From RUG806 sp963624415 (GTDB lineage: Bacteria > Bacillota > Clostridia > Oscillospirales > Acutalibacteraceae), in the NCBI GenBank assembly GCA_963624415.1, contig CAVFPQ010000060.1, positions 1 through 13,272 of the forward strand: a stretch of 13,272 nt of DNA, given 5' to 3'. The position numbers were made by a program, and so were the translations under genes. This document shows, in pieces, positions 5,728 to 13,272 of the stretch (position 1 is the first letter of the stretch; the number at the start of each line of letters is the position of its first letter). Under the pieces are notes generated by a model, which did no database searches, was not told the DNA's origin, and saw only the letters and a program-made list of their open reading frames with translations.

Positions 5728-7281
5728 ATGAATTCAAGGGCATTACCGTGGACAAACGATGTTGAAACAGTAAGACAGTTGATTGACTGGGCGGCTGCAA
5801 ATCATAAGGATGACGACTGCTACAAGTACTATCGAAACGGAGAGATTTTTTCAAAGTCTTATATAGATGTAAAAAACAATTCCTACGCAGCCGCAAGATA
5901 TATCCGCACGATTAATCCCGACAGAATGCACGTGGCTCTTATCGCCAAAACAACATATGAGTATCTGATGTCCTTCTACGGCGTGTTTATTTCAAACAAT
6001 GTTGCCGTTCCCATGTCTTCGGATGCACCTGCCGAAGATAATGCTTATCTTGTAAATGATGCCGATATCGAGCTTGTATTTTATGATGAAAGCTATGATT
6101 CAAGAATAGAAGAGCTCAAAAAGCTTTGCCCCAAAGTCAAATATTACATAAAAATCACACAGGAGCTTCTGGACGATATTTATACAAAATACGATGATAA
6201 TTCAAAATACGCATCCCTTTCGGATGTCGCAATCGATCCCGATGACTGCACGGTTATAATTTACACCTCCGGCACCACGGGCGCTCGCAAAGGTGCAATG
6301 CACTCCTCCCGTTCTCTGCTTTCCAATATTTATTATTATGAAGAGGAGTTCGACACAGGCAAGACAACTCTTAACGTTCTTCCCATTTATCATATATTCT
6401 GCTTCTCATCGGATTTCCTTAAAAATATGAAGGACAGAGTAACGGTATGTCTTAACGAAGACATAAGATATCTTCAGGAAAATTTGCTCCGTTTCCGTCC
6501 GCACTTTATGCGTATGGTGCCGATGATTATCGAGTCGCTTCTTCGCAAAACCCGCATAATCAGAAGAAATAATCCCGATATGGAACCTCGCAAGGCCGCA
6601 GAACAGGTATTCGGTGACAGATATGAGCGTATAGTCGCAGGCGGCGCGCCGTTAAGCGGAAAAATCGCTCAGGAATTTGCCGAGATGGGAATTATGGTTC
6701 GTTCGGGCTACGGTATGACCGAGACAGGTCCCCGTCTTTCCGTTCCTCAGCCCGACACTTGCGGTTCTTCCGTGGGCAGAATTCTTTCCACCTGCAAGGC
6801 GCGTATAAGAGGCGGCGAGCTTCAGGTTAAAACACCGTCACTGTTTATGGGCTACTACAAGCGTCCCGAAGAGACCGAAAAGGTGTTCACCGAGGACGGA
6901 TGGCTTATGACAGGCGACATGGCAAGAATTACAGATACAGACGAACTGTTCATTACAGGCAGACTTAAAAATATAATCATTCTTTCAAACGGCGAAAATG
7001 TAAGTCCCGAAGAAATCGAAAAGAAATATGCCGATGAACCTATGGTAAAAGAAATGGTTGTTTTCGGTGAGGGCAATTCGATTGTAGCCGAGATTTATCC
7101 GGATTATGATTTCGCCAAAAAGAGCAATATTAACGATATAATGGGCTATCTCGAGCGGGCAGTCGCTCGTGTAAACGCCGAGAGCACAGCCGCAAAAGAG
7201 ATTGATAAAATCGTTCTTCGTGACGAGCCCTTTACTCGCACATCGTCCGGCAAAATCATCAGACCGCAGAAGAGCGCATAA
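5728..7281 (+). CDS. AMP-dependent acyl-activating ligase 1 (ANL superfamily)
   Basis: This 517-residue enzyme forms an acyl-adenylate from a carboxylic acid and ATP and then passes the acyl group to a thiol (CoA or a carrier protein). Core motifs are complete: Y179-TSGTTGARKG (P-loop, A3), G327-YGMTETGP (A5), G396-D397 (ribose binding, A7), R412 after ITG, SNGENVSPEEIE (A8), and the C-terminal catalytic Lys509 in SSGKIIR (A10). The A4 region reads LPIYHIFCFSSDFL. It lacks the Asp that amino-acid-activating NRPS domains use, so a fatty, aryl or other carboxylic acid is more likely than an alpha-amino acid. AGGAGG (5716-5721) precedes the ATG. It is the first gene of the four-gene cassette and paralogous to ligase 2. 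The substrate is unknown. Confidence 0.9.
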   Translation: MNSRALPWTNDVETVRQLIDWAAANHKDDDCYKYYRNGEIFSKSYIDVKNNSYAAARYIRTINPDRMHVALIAKTTYEYLMSFYGVFISNNVAVPMSSDAPAEDNAYLVNDADIELVFYDESYDSRIEELKKLCPKVKYYIKITQELLDDIYTKYDDNSKYASLSDVAIDPDDCTVIIYTSGTTGARKGAMHSSRSLLSNIYYYEEEFDTGKTTLNVLPIYHIFCFSSDFLKNMKDRVTVCLNEDIRYLQENLLRFRPHFMRMVPMIIESLLRKTRIIRRNNPDMEPRKAAEQVFGDRYERIVAGGAPLSGKIAQEFAEMGIMVRSGYGMTETGPRLSVPQPDTCGSSVGRILSTCKARIRGGELQVKTPSLFMGYYKRPEETEKVFTEDGWLMTGDMARITDTDELFITGRLKNIIILSNGENVSPEEIEKKYADEPMVKEMVVFGEGNSIVAEIYPDYDFAKKSNINDIMGYLERAVARVNAESTAAKEIDKIVLRDEPFTRTSSGKIIRPQKSA

Positions 7282-7306
7282 AAGGCGGCAGGTATCAATA
7301 AAAGTT

Positions 7307-7347
7307 GATGATGAGCAGTGAGTACTTAATTAACAATTAACAATGAA
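7307..7347. repeat. Short intergenic repeat (GATGAGCA ... ATTAACAATTAACAATG)
   Basis: In the 94-nt gap between ligase 1 and the condensation gene, GATGAGCA (7310-7317) and ATTAACAATTAACAATG (7329-7345) repeat the words seen at 45-62 on the other strand. The second contains a tandem ATTAACA. It looks like a remnant of a dispersed intergenic repeat. No terminator is visible here, so the operon probably reads through. Confidence 0.35.
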
Positions 7348-7375
7348 TATAAATTATTTTTTTTGGAGGTAACCA

Positions 7376-8806
7376 ATGGAACCGATTAAAGCACAGCTCT
7401 CAAACGGGCAGATAGTCGATGCGTATCCCCTTACACAGGCACAGCAGTTCATGTTCTTCGCATTCAACAATTACGGGCAGGTCCCCGCCACTCTCAACAT
7501 CGGCACAGGTGAATACTGGAAGGGTGACTTTGACACCGAGCTTATGCGTGAGGCGATTGCCGAGGGCATTGAGCGTACGGAGTGCTTCCGTCTTCGCTTT
7601 GTAAAAGATCAGCAGTACGGCACATTGCAGTATATCGTCCCCAAAACGGAAGCCGTTATAGAGGAAGTTGATCATACAAACTTGACTTATGACGAATCTT
7701 ATAAGATAATTAAAAGCTGGTCTACGGTAGGCGCTGAGTTTTTTGAGAAACCTCTTAATACTATCAAGATTATGCACTTGCCCGATGGCCTCAACGGTAT
7801 ATATGTAAAGCTCAATCACGTTACATTTGACGGCTATTCAACCAAGATATTCCTTTCCGATATAATGGCTATCTATCTTAATAAGAAGGTCGGAGCGCCG
7901 TATCCCAAGCCCATGAAGCCGTATCTCGATATGATTCAGCAGGAGCTTGATTATCTCAATTCCGACAAGTGCAAAGAGGATCAGGCCTTCTGGATTAACT
8001 TCTTCCAGACGCAGTCCGAGCCTTATTTCTGTGATTATCTTCGTGATAACCGTCTTATGAAGGAACGCGTTGAGTATAATCAGCCCGATCGCCGTTATGT
8101 TCAGTGCTTTACTCAGAACACAGAGTCACGCCAGCTTATCTATCATATATCAGAGGAAGACACAAACGCCGTATTAAAAGCGTGCCGTGAAAGAGATATG
8201 TCCGTTGTCGGTGTTCTTATGCTCGGTCTTCGTTCCGCACTTTCGGTATTCAACGAAAGACAGGAGGATGTAAGCATCAGACTCATGCTTGCCCGTCGTT
8301 CGACACTTCTCGAAAAGAAGTCCGGCGGCAACAGATGGCAGATGTTCTCCGTTCGTTCGGTAGTGGGTGAAGACAAGACTTTCAAAGAGGCTACCGAAAT
8401 CATTGAACAGTCAAGAGATGTTGTGTATCATCATTGCAACTATCCGTTCCTCAAATGGGTTTATCTTAAGAACTCCGTAAACAAAGCGGCTCTCGGTCAG
8501 ACTTACGACAGTCTTACATTCTCTTATCACGCTCCCATTGAGCTTCCTTACGAGAATGAAGAAGTAAAGAAGTCAAGTCTCGGCATCTGGTACAACAACA
8601 ACTTCTCAATGCAGAATCTTTATCTTACAATCAAGCACAGATGCTCCGACAACGGTTTTGATGTCATTTGGGAATATAAGACCGAAGAAAAAGGCGCCGC
8701 TGAAGACCTGGCTATTGTTCATGAAAAGATGTTCCAAGCCATAATGATGGGAGCAAAAAATCCCGATGTGACAATAAAAGAAATTCTTGACGCAATTAAA
8801 CTGTAA
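7376..8806 (+). CDS. Free-standing condensation-domain enzyme (NRPS C-domain/VibH-like architecture)
   Basis: This 476-residue protein is a single condensation domain of roughly the family's usual length. It joins a carrier-bound acyl group to an amine or hydroxyl. AYPLTQAQQFMFFAF near residue 16 matches the C1 motif. The catalytic motif is N147-H148-VTF-D152-G153. The essential second His and the Asp-Gly are present, but the first His of HHxxxDG is Asn. Later segments with YPFLKW and LTFSYH fit the second half of the fold. No adenylation, carrier or thioesterase domain is fused. A strong GGAGGT site precedes the ATG, and the carrier gene starts 14 nt after its stop. It likely uses the ACP encoded next to it as donor. 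The acceptor is unknown, and an acyltransferase of PapA/WES type cannot be excluded. Confidence 0.85.
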   Translation: MEPIKAQLSNGQIVDAYPLTQAQQFMFFAFNNYGQVPATLNIGTGEYWKGDFDTELMREAIAEGIERTECFRLRFVKDQQYGTLQYIVPKTEAVIEEVDHTNLTYDESYKIIKSWSTVGAEFFEKPLNTIKIMHLPDGLNGIYVKLNHVTFDGYSTKIFLSDIMAIYLNKKVGAPYPKPMKPYLDMIQQELDYLNSDKCKEDQAFWINFFQTQSEPYFCDYLRDNRLMKERVEYNQPDRRYVQCFTQNTESRQLIYHISEEDTNAVLKACRERDMSVVGVLMLGLRSALSVFNERQEDVSIRLMLARRSTLLEKKSGGNRWQMFSVRSVVGEDKTFKEATEIIEQSRDVVYHHCNYPFLKWVYLKNSVNKAALGQTYDSLTFSYHAPIELPYENEEVKKSSLGIWYNNNFSMQNLYLTIKHRCSDNGFDVIWEYKTEEKGAAEDLAIVHEKMFQAIMMGAKNPDVTIKEILDAIKL

Positions 8807-8820
8807 AAAGGGGATTAAAA

Positions 8821-9036
8821 ATGGAAAAGCTTATTGACAAAATACTCGAATATGTGGAGCCCGACTGCGAAATAACAGGTGCTTCACTCCTCAAAAATGA
8901 CTGCGGTCTTTCCTCGTTTGATATGGCTTGCCTTGTTGAGGATCTTTGCAAATCAAGCAATATCGATATGAACACAATAAATATCCGTCAGCTTCGTACC
9001 GTTGATGACCTTGCCGCCGCTCTCGGCATGAAATAA
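8821..9036 (+). CDS. Acyl/peptidyl carrier protein
   Basis: This is a 71-residue four-helix carrier. The phosphopantetheine attachment site is most likely Ser32 in G29-L-S31-S32-F-D, in the place of the usual GxDSL; the Asp before the Ser is replaced by Ser31. The following helix MACLVEDLCKSSN fits the partner-binding helix II, and TVDDLAAAL fits helix IV. The protein would shuttle acyl groups as thioesters between the ligases and the condensation enzyme. No phosphopantetheinyl transferase lies in the window, so one encoded elsewhere must activate it. AAGGGG precedes the ATG. The gene is tightly packed between the condensation gene and ligase 2, so it is almost certainly dedicated to this cassette rather than to fatty-acid synthesis. 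Confidence 0.9.
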   Translation: MEKLIDKILEYVEPDCEITGASLLKNDCGLSSFDMACLVEDLCKSSNIDMNTINIRQLRTVDDLAAALGMK

Positions 9037-9057
9037 TATCAACGGAGGATTTAACTG

Positions 9058-10689
9058 ATGATTATAAGAGAACATTATGACGATTTTCCTATCCTCGGCA
9101 CTATAAAGGAGCTTGTTACTTCCGGTGCAGAACGCGGCGGAGACAAACGCCAGTTTATATGGGAAGACAAGCATGGCAATGCTCATGAACGTACCTTCAG
9201 ACAGGTAAATGACGATGTAAACAAAATAGGCAAATTCTATCGTAAGCATAATATTGTCAAGGGTACAAAAGTTTCTGTCCTCGGTGAAAACTCATATGAG
9301 TGGCATGTTTTTTACTATGCTCTTGCTTTTAACGGCAGTGTAATATTGCCCAGTGACCCCCGTCTGCCTGCCGAGGAGCTTGCCGGTCAGTTTGCGGAAA
9401 CAGGCTGTGAAGCGGTATTTTACAGTGAGGCAAACGCGGAAAAAATCGAAATAATCAAAAATACTCCCGGTGTTGTCGTAAGAGAATATCATCCCATCGA
9501 AGACCTCGAAAAGCTCTGCAAAGAGGGCGAGGAAGCCGATGAAAAATATCTGAAGGAATTTATGGACGAGGAAGTCGTTCCCGATGACCTTGTATGTATA
9601 TGCTATACTTCAGGCACAACGGGCAAAACAAAGGGCGTTATGCTTACTCACAAAAACATAATGACCGATCTTAATGCGTCACTTCATGCCATTACAGGCG
9701 AAAACGCAATAGGATTTTTGCCGCTTAACCATACATACGCATGGGCTACCGGACTTTTCGCAAGCCTTCTTCGTGTTGAGTGGGGTTATATTTCAACAAA
9801 TCTTCGTCATGTTTACGATGATATAAAAAAATATAAACCGTATCAGTTTGCCGCAGTGCCGCTTGTTATCGAGATGATTTACAACAGCATTATTTCAAAG
9901 GCAAAGCGTAACGGCACATATGACAAGCTTATGCAGGGAATTGAGCTCAGCAACAATATGCTCCTTTCCGGTGTTGATCTTCGCCGTGAGATTTTCTCTG
10001 AAATTCATGAGGCAATGGGCGGAAACCTTCACTATATCATTTCTTCGGGCGCATATCTTAATCCCGAAATCGAAAAATTCATGCATGATGTAGGCATTCC
10101 GATTTTTACCGGATACGGTCTTACCGAGTGCTCGCCGTGCGTTTCAATCACACGTATGTATAACTATCGTATGGGCTCTGTCGGTCTGCCGATTGAGTGC
10201 TGCACGGTCAAAGTCAATGACCCCGATGAAGACGGTGTCGGCGAAATTTACGTAAAAGGCCCCAATGTTATGATAGGCTACTATAACGACCCCGAGTCGA
10301 CTGCCGAAGCATTTGACGGCGAGTGGCTTAAAACGGGCGACTACGGCTATATTGACAAAGACGGCTATATTTTCTTTACCGGACGCAAAAAGAATCTTAT
10401 CATTCTTTCAAACGGCAAAAACGTGTCCCCCGAAGAGATTGAAATTCATCTTCAGAATATCGAATACGTAAAAGAAGTTATATGCTACGGCGAAAACGGC
10501 AGAATAGTAGGGGAGTTCTTCCTTGACGAGGATCAGTACCCCGATGCCCGTGAACGCCTCAAAAACGATGTCCTTGAAGTTAACAAAAAGCTTGCCGACT
10601 ACAAGCAGGTCGCAAGAATTGTCATTCGTGACGAGGAGTTCCCCAAGACCACATCACTCAAAATCATAAGAAACAAAAATCAGAAGTAA
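9058..10689 (+). CDS. AMP-dependent acyl-activating ligase 2 (long-chain acyl-CoA synthetase-like)
   Basis: This 543-residue ANL enzyme is the last gene of the cassette. Its motifs are Y183-TSGTTGKTKGVMLTH (A3), LPLNHTYAWATGLF (A4, acyl-CoA-synthetase style), G352-YGLTE357-CSP (A5), G427-D428-YG (A7), R443 after FTG, SNGKNVSPEEIE (A8) and Lys535 in TTSLKIIR (A10). Compared with ligase 1 it has the longer A4 and middle region of fatty-acid ligases. Both share the ILSNGxNVSPEEIE block and are clearly paralogues. Two ligases and one carrier suggest that one enzyme loads the ACP and the other activates a second acid, or that they have different acyl preferences. CGGAGGA precedes the ATG, 21 nt after the ACP stop. 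A terminator follows. Confidence 0.9.
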   Translation: MIIREHYDDFPILGTIKELVTSGAERGGDKRQFIWEDKHGNAHERTFRQVNDDVNKIGKFYRKHNIVKGTKVSVLGENSYEWHVFYYALAFNGSVILPSDPRLPAEELAGQFAETGCEAVFYSEANAEKIEIIKNTPGVVVREYHPIEDLEKLCKEGEEADEKYLKEFMDEEVVPDDLVCICYTSGTTGKTKGVMLTHKNIMTDLNASLHAITGENAIGFLPLNHTYAWATGLFASLLRVEWGYISTNLRHVYDDIKKYKPYQFAAVPLVIEMIYNSIISKAKRNGTYDKLMQGIELSNNMLLSGVDLRREIFSEIHEAMGGNLHYIISSGAYLNPEIEKFMHDVGIPIFTGYGLTECSPCVSITRMYNYRMGSVGLPIECCTVKVNDPDEDGVGEIYVKGPNVMIGYYNDPESTAEAFDGEWLKTGDYGYIDKDGYIFFTGRKKNLIILSNGKNVSPEEIEIHLQNIEYVKEVICYGENGRIVGEFFLDEDQYPDARERLKNDVLEVNKKLADYKQVARIVIRDEEFPKTTSLKIIRNKNQK

Positions 10690-10726
10690 TTTTTTCTGAG
10701 TTCCGATTCTTTTTATTTCCCATAAA

Positions 10727-10770
10727 CCCGAAGGGAGAGATGTCGAAAGATTGTCTCTCCCTTTGGGCTT
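10727..10770 (+). terminator. Terminator of the cassette operon
   Basis: CCCGAAGGGAGAGA (10727-10740) pairs with TCTCTCCCTTTGGG (10754-10767), a 14-bp stem with one G-U pair and a 13-nt loop. CTTTATTAAAATT follows it. The stem is very stable, but the T tract is short. Confidence 0.75.
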
Positions 10771-10826
10771 TATTAAAATTATCTTTGATTGCGTTTTTGA
10801 CTTTTTCTTAAATTTTCTTTTTGTCC

Positions 10827-10855
10827 TTGACCGCAGGTGTGTTTTCATTTATTAT
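10827..10855 (+). promoter_or_regulatory. Sigma-A-type promoter of the glycosidase gene
   Basis: TTGACC (10827-10832), a 17-nt spacer, then TATTAT (10850-10855). Transcription would start near 10862, inside the right arm of the flanking inverted repeat. AAGGAG (10880-10885) then leads to the ATG at 10894. Confidence 0.65.
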
Positions 10856-10876
10856 ATCTGTGAGCGGTCAAACCGC
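10827..10876. promoter_or_regulatory. Inverted repeats around the glycosidase promoter (candidate operator)
   Basis: TTGACCGC (10827-10834, overlapping -35) and GCGGTCAA (10864-10871, at the transcription start) are perfect 8-bp inverted arms 29 nt apart. The right arm also forms a tight hairpin or palindrome, GCGGT-CAA-ACCGC (10864-10876). The arrangement fits a repressor that bridges the core promoter, or alternative mRNA/DNA hairpins. The regulator is not in the window. Confidence 0.5.
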
Positions 10877-10893
10877 ACAAAGGAGAAAGACAA

Positions 10894-12972
10894 ATGGAGC
10901 ATATAGCTTATATTACAAAAAAACCGGTGTTAAGCGGCAAGGAGTCCACACCCGACGGCGCCATTACCGGCAACGGTGATTTGTCGTGTATTCTGGGCAA
11001 CAGCCCCAATGGTTTAAGACTTTATATAGCGAAAAGTGACCTGTGGCTTATAAGAGAAATGCCAGGCCCGAAGGGACTGAAACCCCTGTGCAATATAGAC
11101 ATTGAAGTGCCGCAGGATATGTATGATAACTACTATGTCGAGCAGGATATGGACAGATCCGAAATTCGCTGCCTTTTCAGAAATGCCAAAAAAAGAATGC
11201 TTATAACTGTCCGTGTACACAAGACCGAAAATTCCGGCACAATTGAAATTTCTGGCAACTACGGTGAAACTTCCGTATCCATTCTTCCGCCCGATGAAGC
11301 GAGTGATGAGACCGTTGACAAATTTAATGACGGTGACATAAGCGTTTCCGGCAGAAGGTTTTTCAAGGATGAAGAAATTCTGCTTGATACCCTCGGCTAC
11401 TGCGCACTCAGAAAAGTATCCGACAAAAAATATTATTTTAGTGCCGCTACAAACTTTGATACTGAAAATCCCAAAGAGTATGTACTCGACATGGCGAGAA
11501 ATATCACGCAGGACAGATGCACCCAGCTTAAAAAACAGCATGATGATGCGTGGCGTGAATTCTGGAACAAGTCATCATTCAGACTTTCGGATGAATTGCT
11601 CGAAAACTGGTGGTATGCATCAATTTATCTTATGGCAGTCTGCTCCGGTAATTCAAAATTCCCGCCGGGACTGTATGCGAACTTTATTACAAAAGAAAAC
11701 ATAAACTGGGCGAGTGACTATCACCTTAACTATAACTATCAGGGGCCGTTCTACGGAGCGTTCATAACAAACCATGTGGAGTTTACGGATGGTTATCATG
11801 TTCCGCTTGAACAGTTTGTGCCTAAAGGGCAGCGTGACGCAAAAAAGCTTAACTGCGGCGGTGTATTTTTCCCGGTCGGTTTGCTGCCGTTCGGTGTTTA
11901 TTCGGAGTATACTCCCGATGTAAAATTCCCGTTTGAGCGTCTGTCGCTCGGTCAGAAGAGCAACGCAATTCACGCCGCAGATATTCTTGCATTCAGATGG
12001 AAATATACCCGTGATAAAGAGTATGCTCGTGAACACGCTTATCCTTTTATAAAAGAGTGCCTTAAGTTTTTCGAAGATTATGCGGTGTTTGAGGACGGCC
12101 GCTTCTCGATAAAGAAGGATGCCGCACACGAAATTCCGTATTACTCAAAAGATTTTGATGAAAAAGAGTATGAGCTTTATATAAACGACACAAACAATCT
12201 TGTAACTCTCGGAATGCTCCGTCTTGGGCTTGAAACTGCGATTGATATGGCAAACACCCTTGAAATTGACGCTGACAGAGTTGAGATGTGGCAGTTTATG
12301 CTCGATCATCTTACGCCCTTCCCGACGTATATAAGACATTTCCAAAGAGTTTTCAGATATACCGAAATCGGAATGGCATGGAATGACTCAAATGATATAG
12401 GACTTCAGCATATTTACCCGGCAGGGTGTATCGGTTTGTCGTCAGATAAGAAGACGCTTAAAATCGCCCGCAATTCATTTTGGCAGAACGGGCGCTGGCT
12501 TGACGGCAACTCATGCTGTTCATTCTATCCGTGTGCCGTTCGCATCGGCATAAATCCCGGGATTATTACAAAAAATCTGACAGAGAATGTCGCAAAAAAG
12601 GGACTTCCCAATATGCTGTTTAACTACGGCGGCGGCTGTCTTGAAAACTGCTCGATTATTCCGAATACACTGAGTGAAATGGCGCTTATCAGCCATCAGG
12701 GTATTCTCAGATTTTTTGAGGTATGGGACAAGTCAATCGACTGCGAGTATAAGCACCTCAGAGCATACGGCGGATTTGTTGTTGACGGCTCAATAAAACA
12801 CGGAAAAATCGGAGATATTACCGTTTATTCTGAGTGCGGTGAAAAACTCAGATTTGCAAATCCGTTCAAAAAATGCGTTGTTATAACTTCCGACGGAGAA
12901 ATGGAATTTGACACCGGGGAAGTCGAAATCGAAACAAAGATAAACGAAAAAATAACTATTAAATCCGCATAA
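10894..12972 (+). CDS. GH95-like (alpha/alpha)6-barrel glycosidase, cytoplasmic
   Basis: This is a 692-residue protein without a signal peptide. An N-terminal beta-rich domain (about residues 1-215, starting GNGDLSCIL) is followed by an (alpha/alpha)6 barrel and a small C-terminal beta domain, the plan of GH95/GH65-type six-hairpin enzymes. D275-Y-H-L-N279-Y-N281-Y-Q matches the N-x-N-x-Q signature around the substrate-binding Asn pair of GH95 alpha-L-fucosidases. IGLQHIYPAG and NTLSEMALISHQG match the later conserved HLYP and EMLLQS blocks. At the place of the conserved EW that carries the general acid, this protein reads MAW, so activity or specificity may differ. A cytoplasmic fucosidase or galactosidase acting on imported oligosaccharides is one option. 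The family assignment is moderate and the substrate unknown. Confidence 0.65.
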   Translation: MEHIAYITKKPVLSGKESTPDGAITGNGDLSCILGNSPNGLRLYIAKSDLWLIREMPGPKGLKPLCNIDIEVPQDMYDNYYVEQDMDRSEIRCLFRNAKKRMLITVRVHKTENSGTIEISGNYGETSVSILPPDEASDETVDKFNDGDISVSGRRFFKDEEILLDTLGYCALRKVSDKKYYFSAATNFDTENPKEYVLDMARNITQDRCTQLKKQHDDAWREFWNKSSFRLSDELLENWWYASIYLMAVCSGNSKFPPGLYANFITKENINWASDYHLNYNYQGPFYGAFITNHVEFTDGYHVPLEQFVPKGQRDAKKLNCGGVFFPVGLLPFGVYSEYTPDVKFPFERLSLGQKSNAIHAADILAFRWKYTRDKEYAREHAYPFIKECLKFFEDYAVFEDGRFSIKKDAAHEIPYYSKDFDEKEYELYINDTNNLVTLGMLRLGLETAIDMANTLEIDADRVEMWQFMLDHLTPFPTYIRHFQRVFRYTEIGMAWNDSNDIGLQHIYPAGCIGLSSDKKTLKIARNSFWQNGRWLDGNSCCSFYPCAVRIGINPGIITKNLTENVAKKGLPNMLFNYGGGCLENCSIIPNTLSEMALISHQGILRFFEVWDKSIDCEYKHLRAYGGFVVDGSIKHGKIGDITVYSECGEKLRFANPFKKCVVITSDGEMEFDTGEVEIETKINEKITIKSA

Positions 12973-13272
12973 TATAAAACGAAAAAAAATCCCGGGGTGA
13001 CACAAAAAATCACTTCGGGAGTCAGCCACGTGCTGATAATGAAGTATTGTTTCAAAACAAGTACAAATTATCAACATAATGTATAATATGTCTGTTGTTC
13101 ACAACAAAAATATTGTTTGCAAATTTGTTGAATTTTTGTTTTGAAATGCAAAGCAGTTTCGTTGCCAAGAAAAAAATTCCATATCGAAGCCGGGAAATGA
13201 AGCAATGATGATGCCTTACGAGGCTTTCGGACAAAGATATGGGAGATTTTTCGGCGAGAAACCAATACTTCG
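12973..13272. other. Intergenic region after the glycosidase gene, no confident gene
   Basis: This AT-rich stretch holds a hairpin near its start, a palindrome TTGTTT-CA-AAACAA (13047-13060), and TATAAT (13082-13087) without a convincing -35. An open frame from ATG 13205 runs off the window edge (MMMPYEAFGQRYG...). It has no good ribosome binding site and is too short to judge. It could be the start of a plus-strand gene. Confidence 0.4.
12990..13020 (-). terminator. Hairpin after the glycosidase gene, terminator-like on the minus strand
   Basis: TCCCGGGGTGA (12990-13000) pairs with TCACTTCGGGA (13010-13020), an 11-bp stem with two G-U-type pairs. The run of eight As before it becomes a T tract only on the minus strand, so it best fits a terminator for transcription entering from the right. 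It may also protect or end the glycosidase mRNA. Confidence 0.5.

Noticed and set aside
11653..12129. 158-aa and neighbouring minus-strand frames opposite the glycosidase
   Set aside because: They have no start signals, no domain resemblance and biased composition, and the glycosidase frame is continuous over 692 codons.
13022..13036. Second small hairpin TCAGC-CACGT-GCTGA after the glycosidase gene
   Set aside because: It has only a 5-bp stem and no T tract, so it cannot be supported as a terminator.
13071..13265. Overlapping 60-95-aa minus-strand frames at the right end
   Set aside because: They have no ribosome binding site or recognisable motif and are rich in Phe, Lys and Ile, as expected from AT-rich noncoding DNA.

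Overview
This window looks like chromosomal DNA of an anaerobic gut-type Firmicute, probably a Ruminococcaceae/Oscillospiraceae-like clostridium. The reasons are strong AGGAGG-type ribosome binding sites, AT-rich intergenic DNA, moderate GC genes (low-to-mid 40s % by eye), a DhaS-like TetR regulator, a Cys-type lipoprotein and a radical SAM/SPASM enzyme. The taxonomic call is an inference. No rRNA, tRNA, CRISPR array, transposase or phage gene was seen.

Layout. (1) 104-835, minus strand: a YhhN/TMEM86-family membrane protein. It is divergent from (2) 1062-3418, plus strand: a two-gene operon of a radical SAM/SPASM protein and a lipoprotein, with a good promoter, a 17-bp palindrome over its -35 box, and an intrinsic terminator. 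(3) 3528-4880, plus strand: an operon of an AhpD/carboxymuconolactone-decarboxylase-like protein and a short-chain dehydrogenase. The dehydrogenase has an insertion like that of mycofactocin-associated SDRs. The operon ends in a bidirectional terminator shared with (4) 4951-5529, minus strand: a TetR-family regulator. (5) 5728-10689, plus strand: a four-gene cassette of acyl-activating ligase 1, a free-standing NRPS-type condensation enzyme, a 71-aa carrier protein and acyl-activating ligase 2, followed by a terminator. (6) 10894-12972, plus strand: a large cytoplasmic GH95-like glycosidase with its own promoter and a striking inverted repeat around that promoter.

How the genes may work together. 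The cassette at 5728-10689 has every part of a minimal, fully dissociated assembly line: activation, carrier and condensation, with no thioesterase or reductase. The closest architectural parallel is the VibE/VibB/VibH trio of vibriobactin synthesis. Both ligases have acyl-CoA-synthetase-type rather than amino-acid-type A4 regions, so an acyl amide or ester is a reasonable product class. The product itself cannot be read from the sequence.

The TetR gene lies between this cassette and the AhpD-like/SDR operon. The 11-mer TGAACAGTTAA occurs both between the -35 and -10 boxes of the AhpD-like/SDR promoter and in the TetR leader. The TetR and cassette promoters overlap head-on over one palindromic -10 sequence. 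Three CACNNTG boxes at exact 19-nt spacing sit just beyond it. I read 3528-10689 as one regulated locus. The YhhN, radical SAM/lipoprotein and glycosidase units look like ordinary neighbours with no evident link to it.
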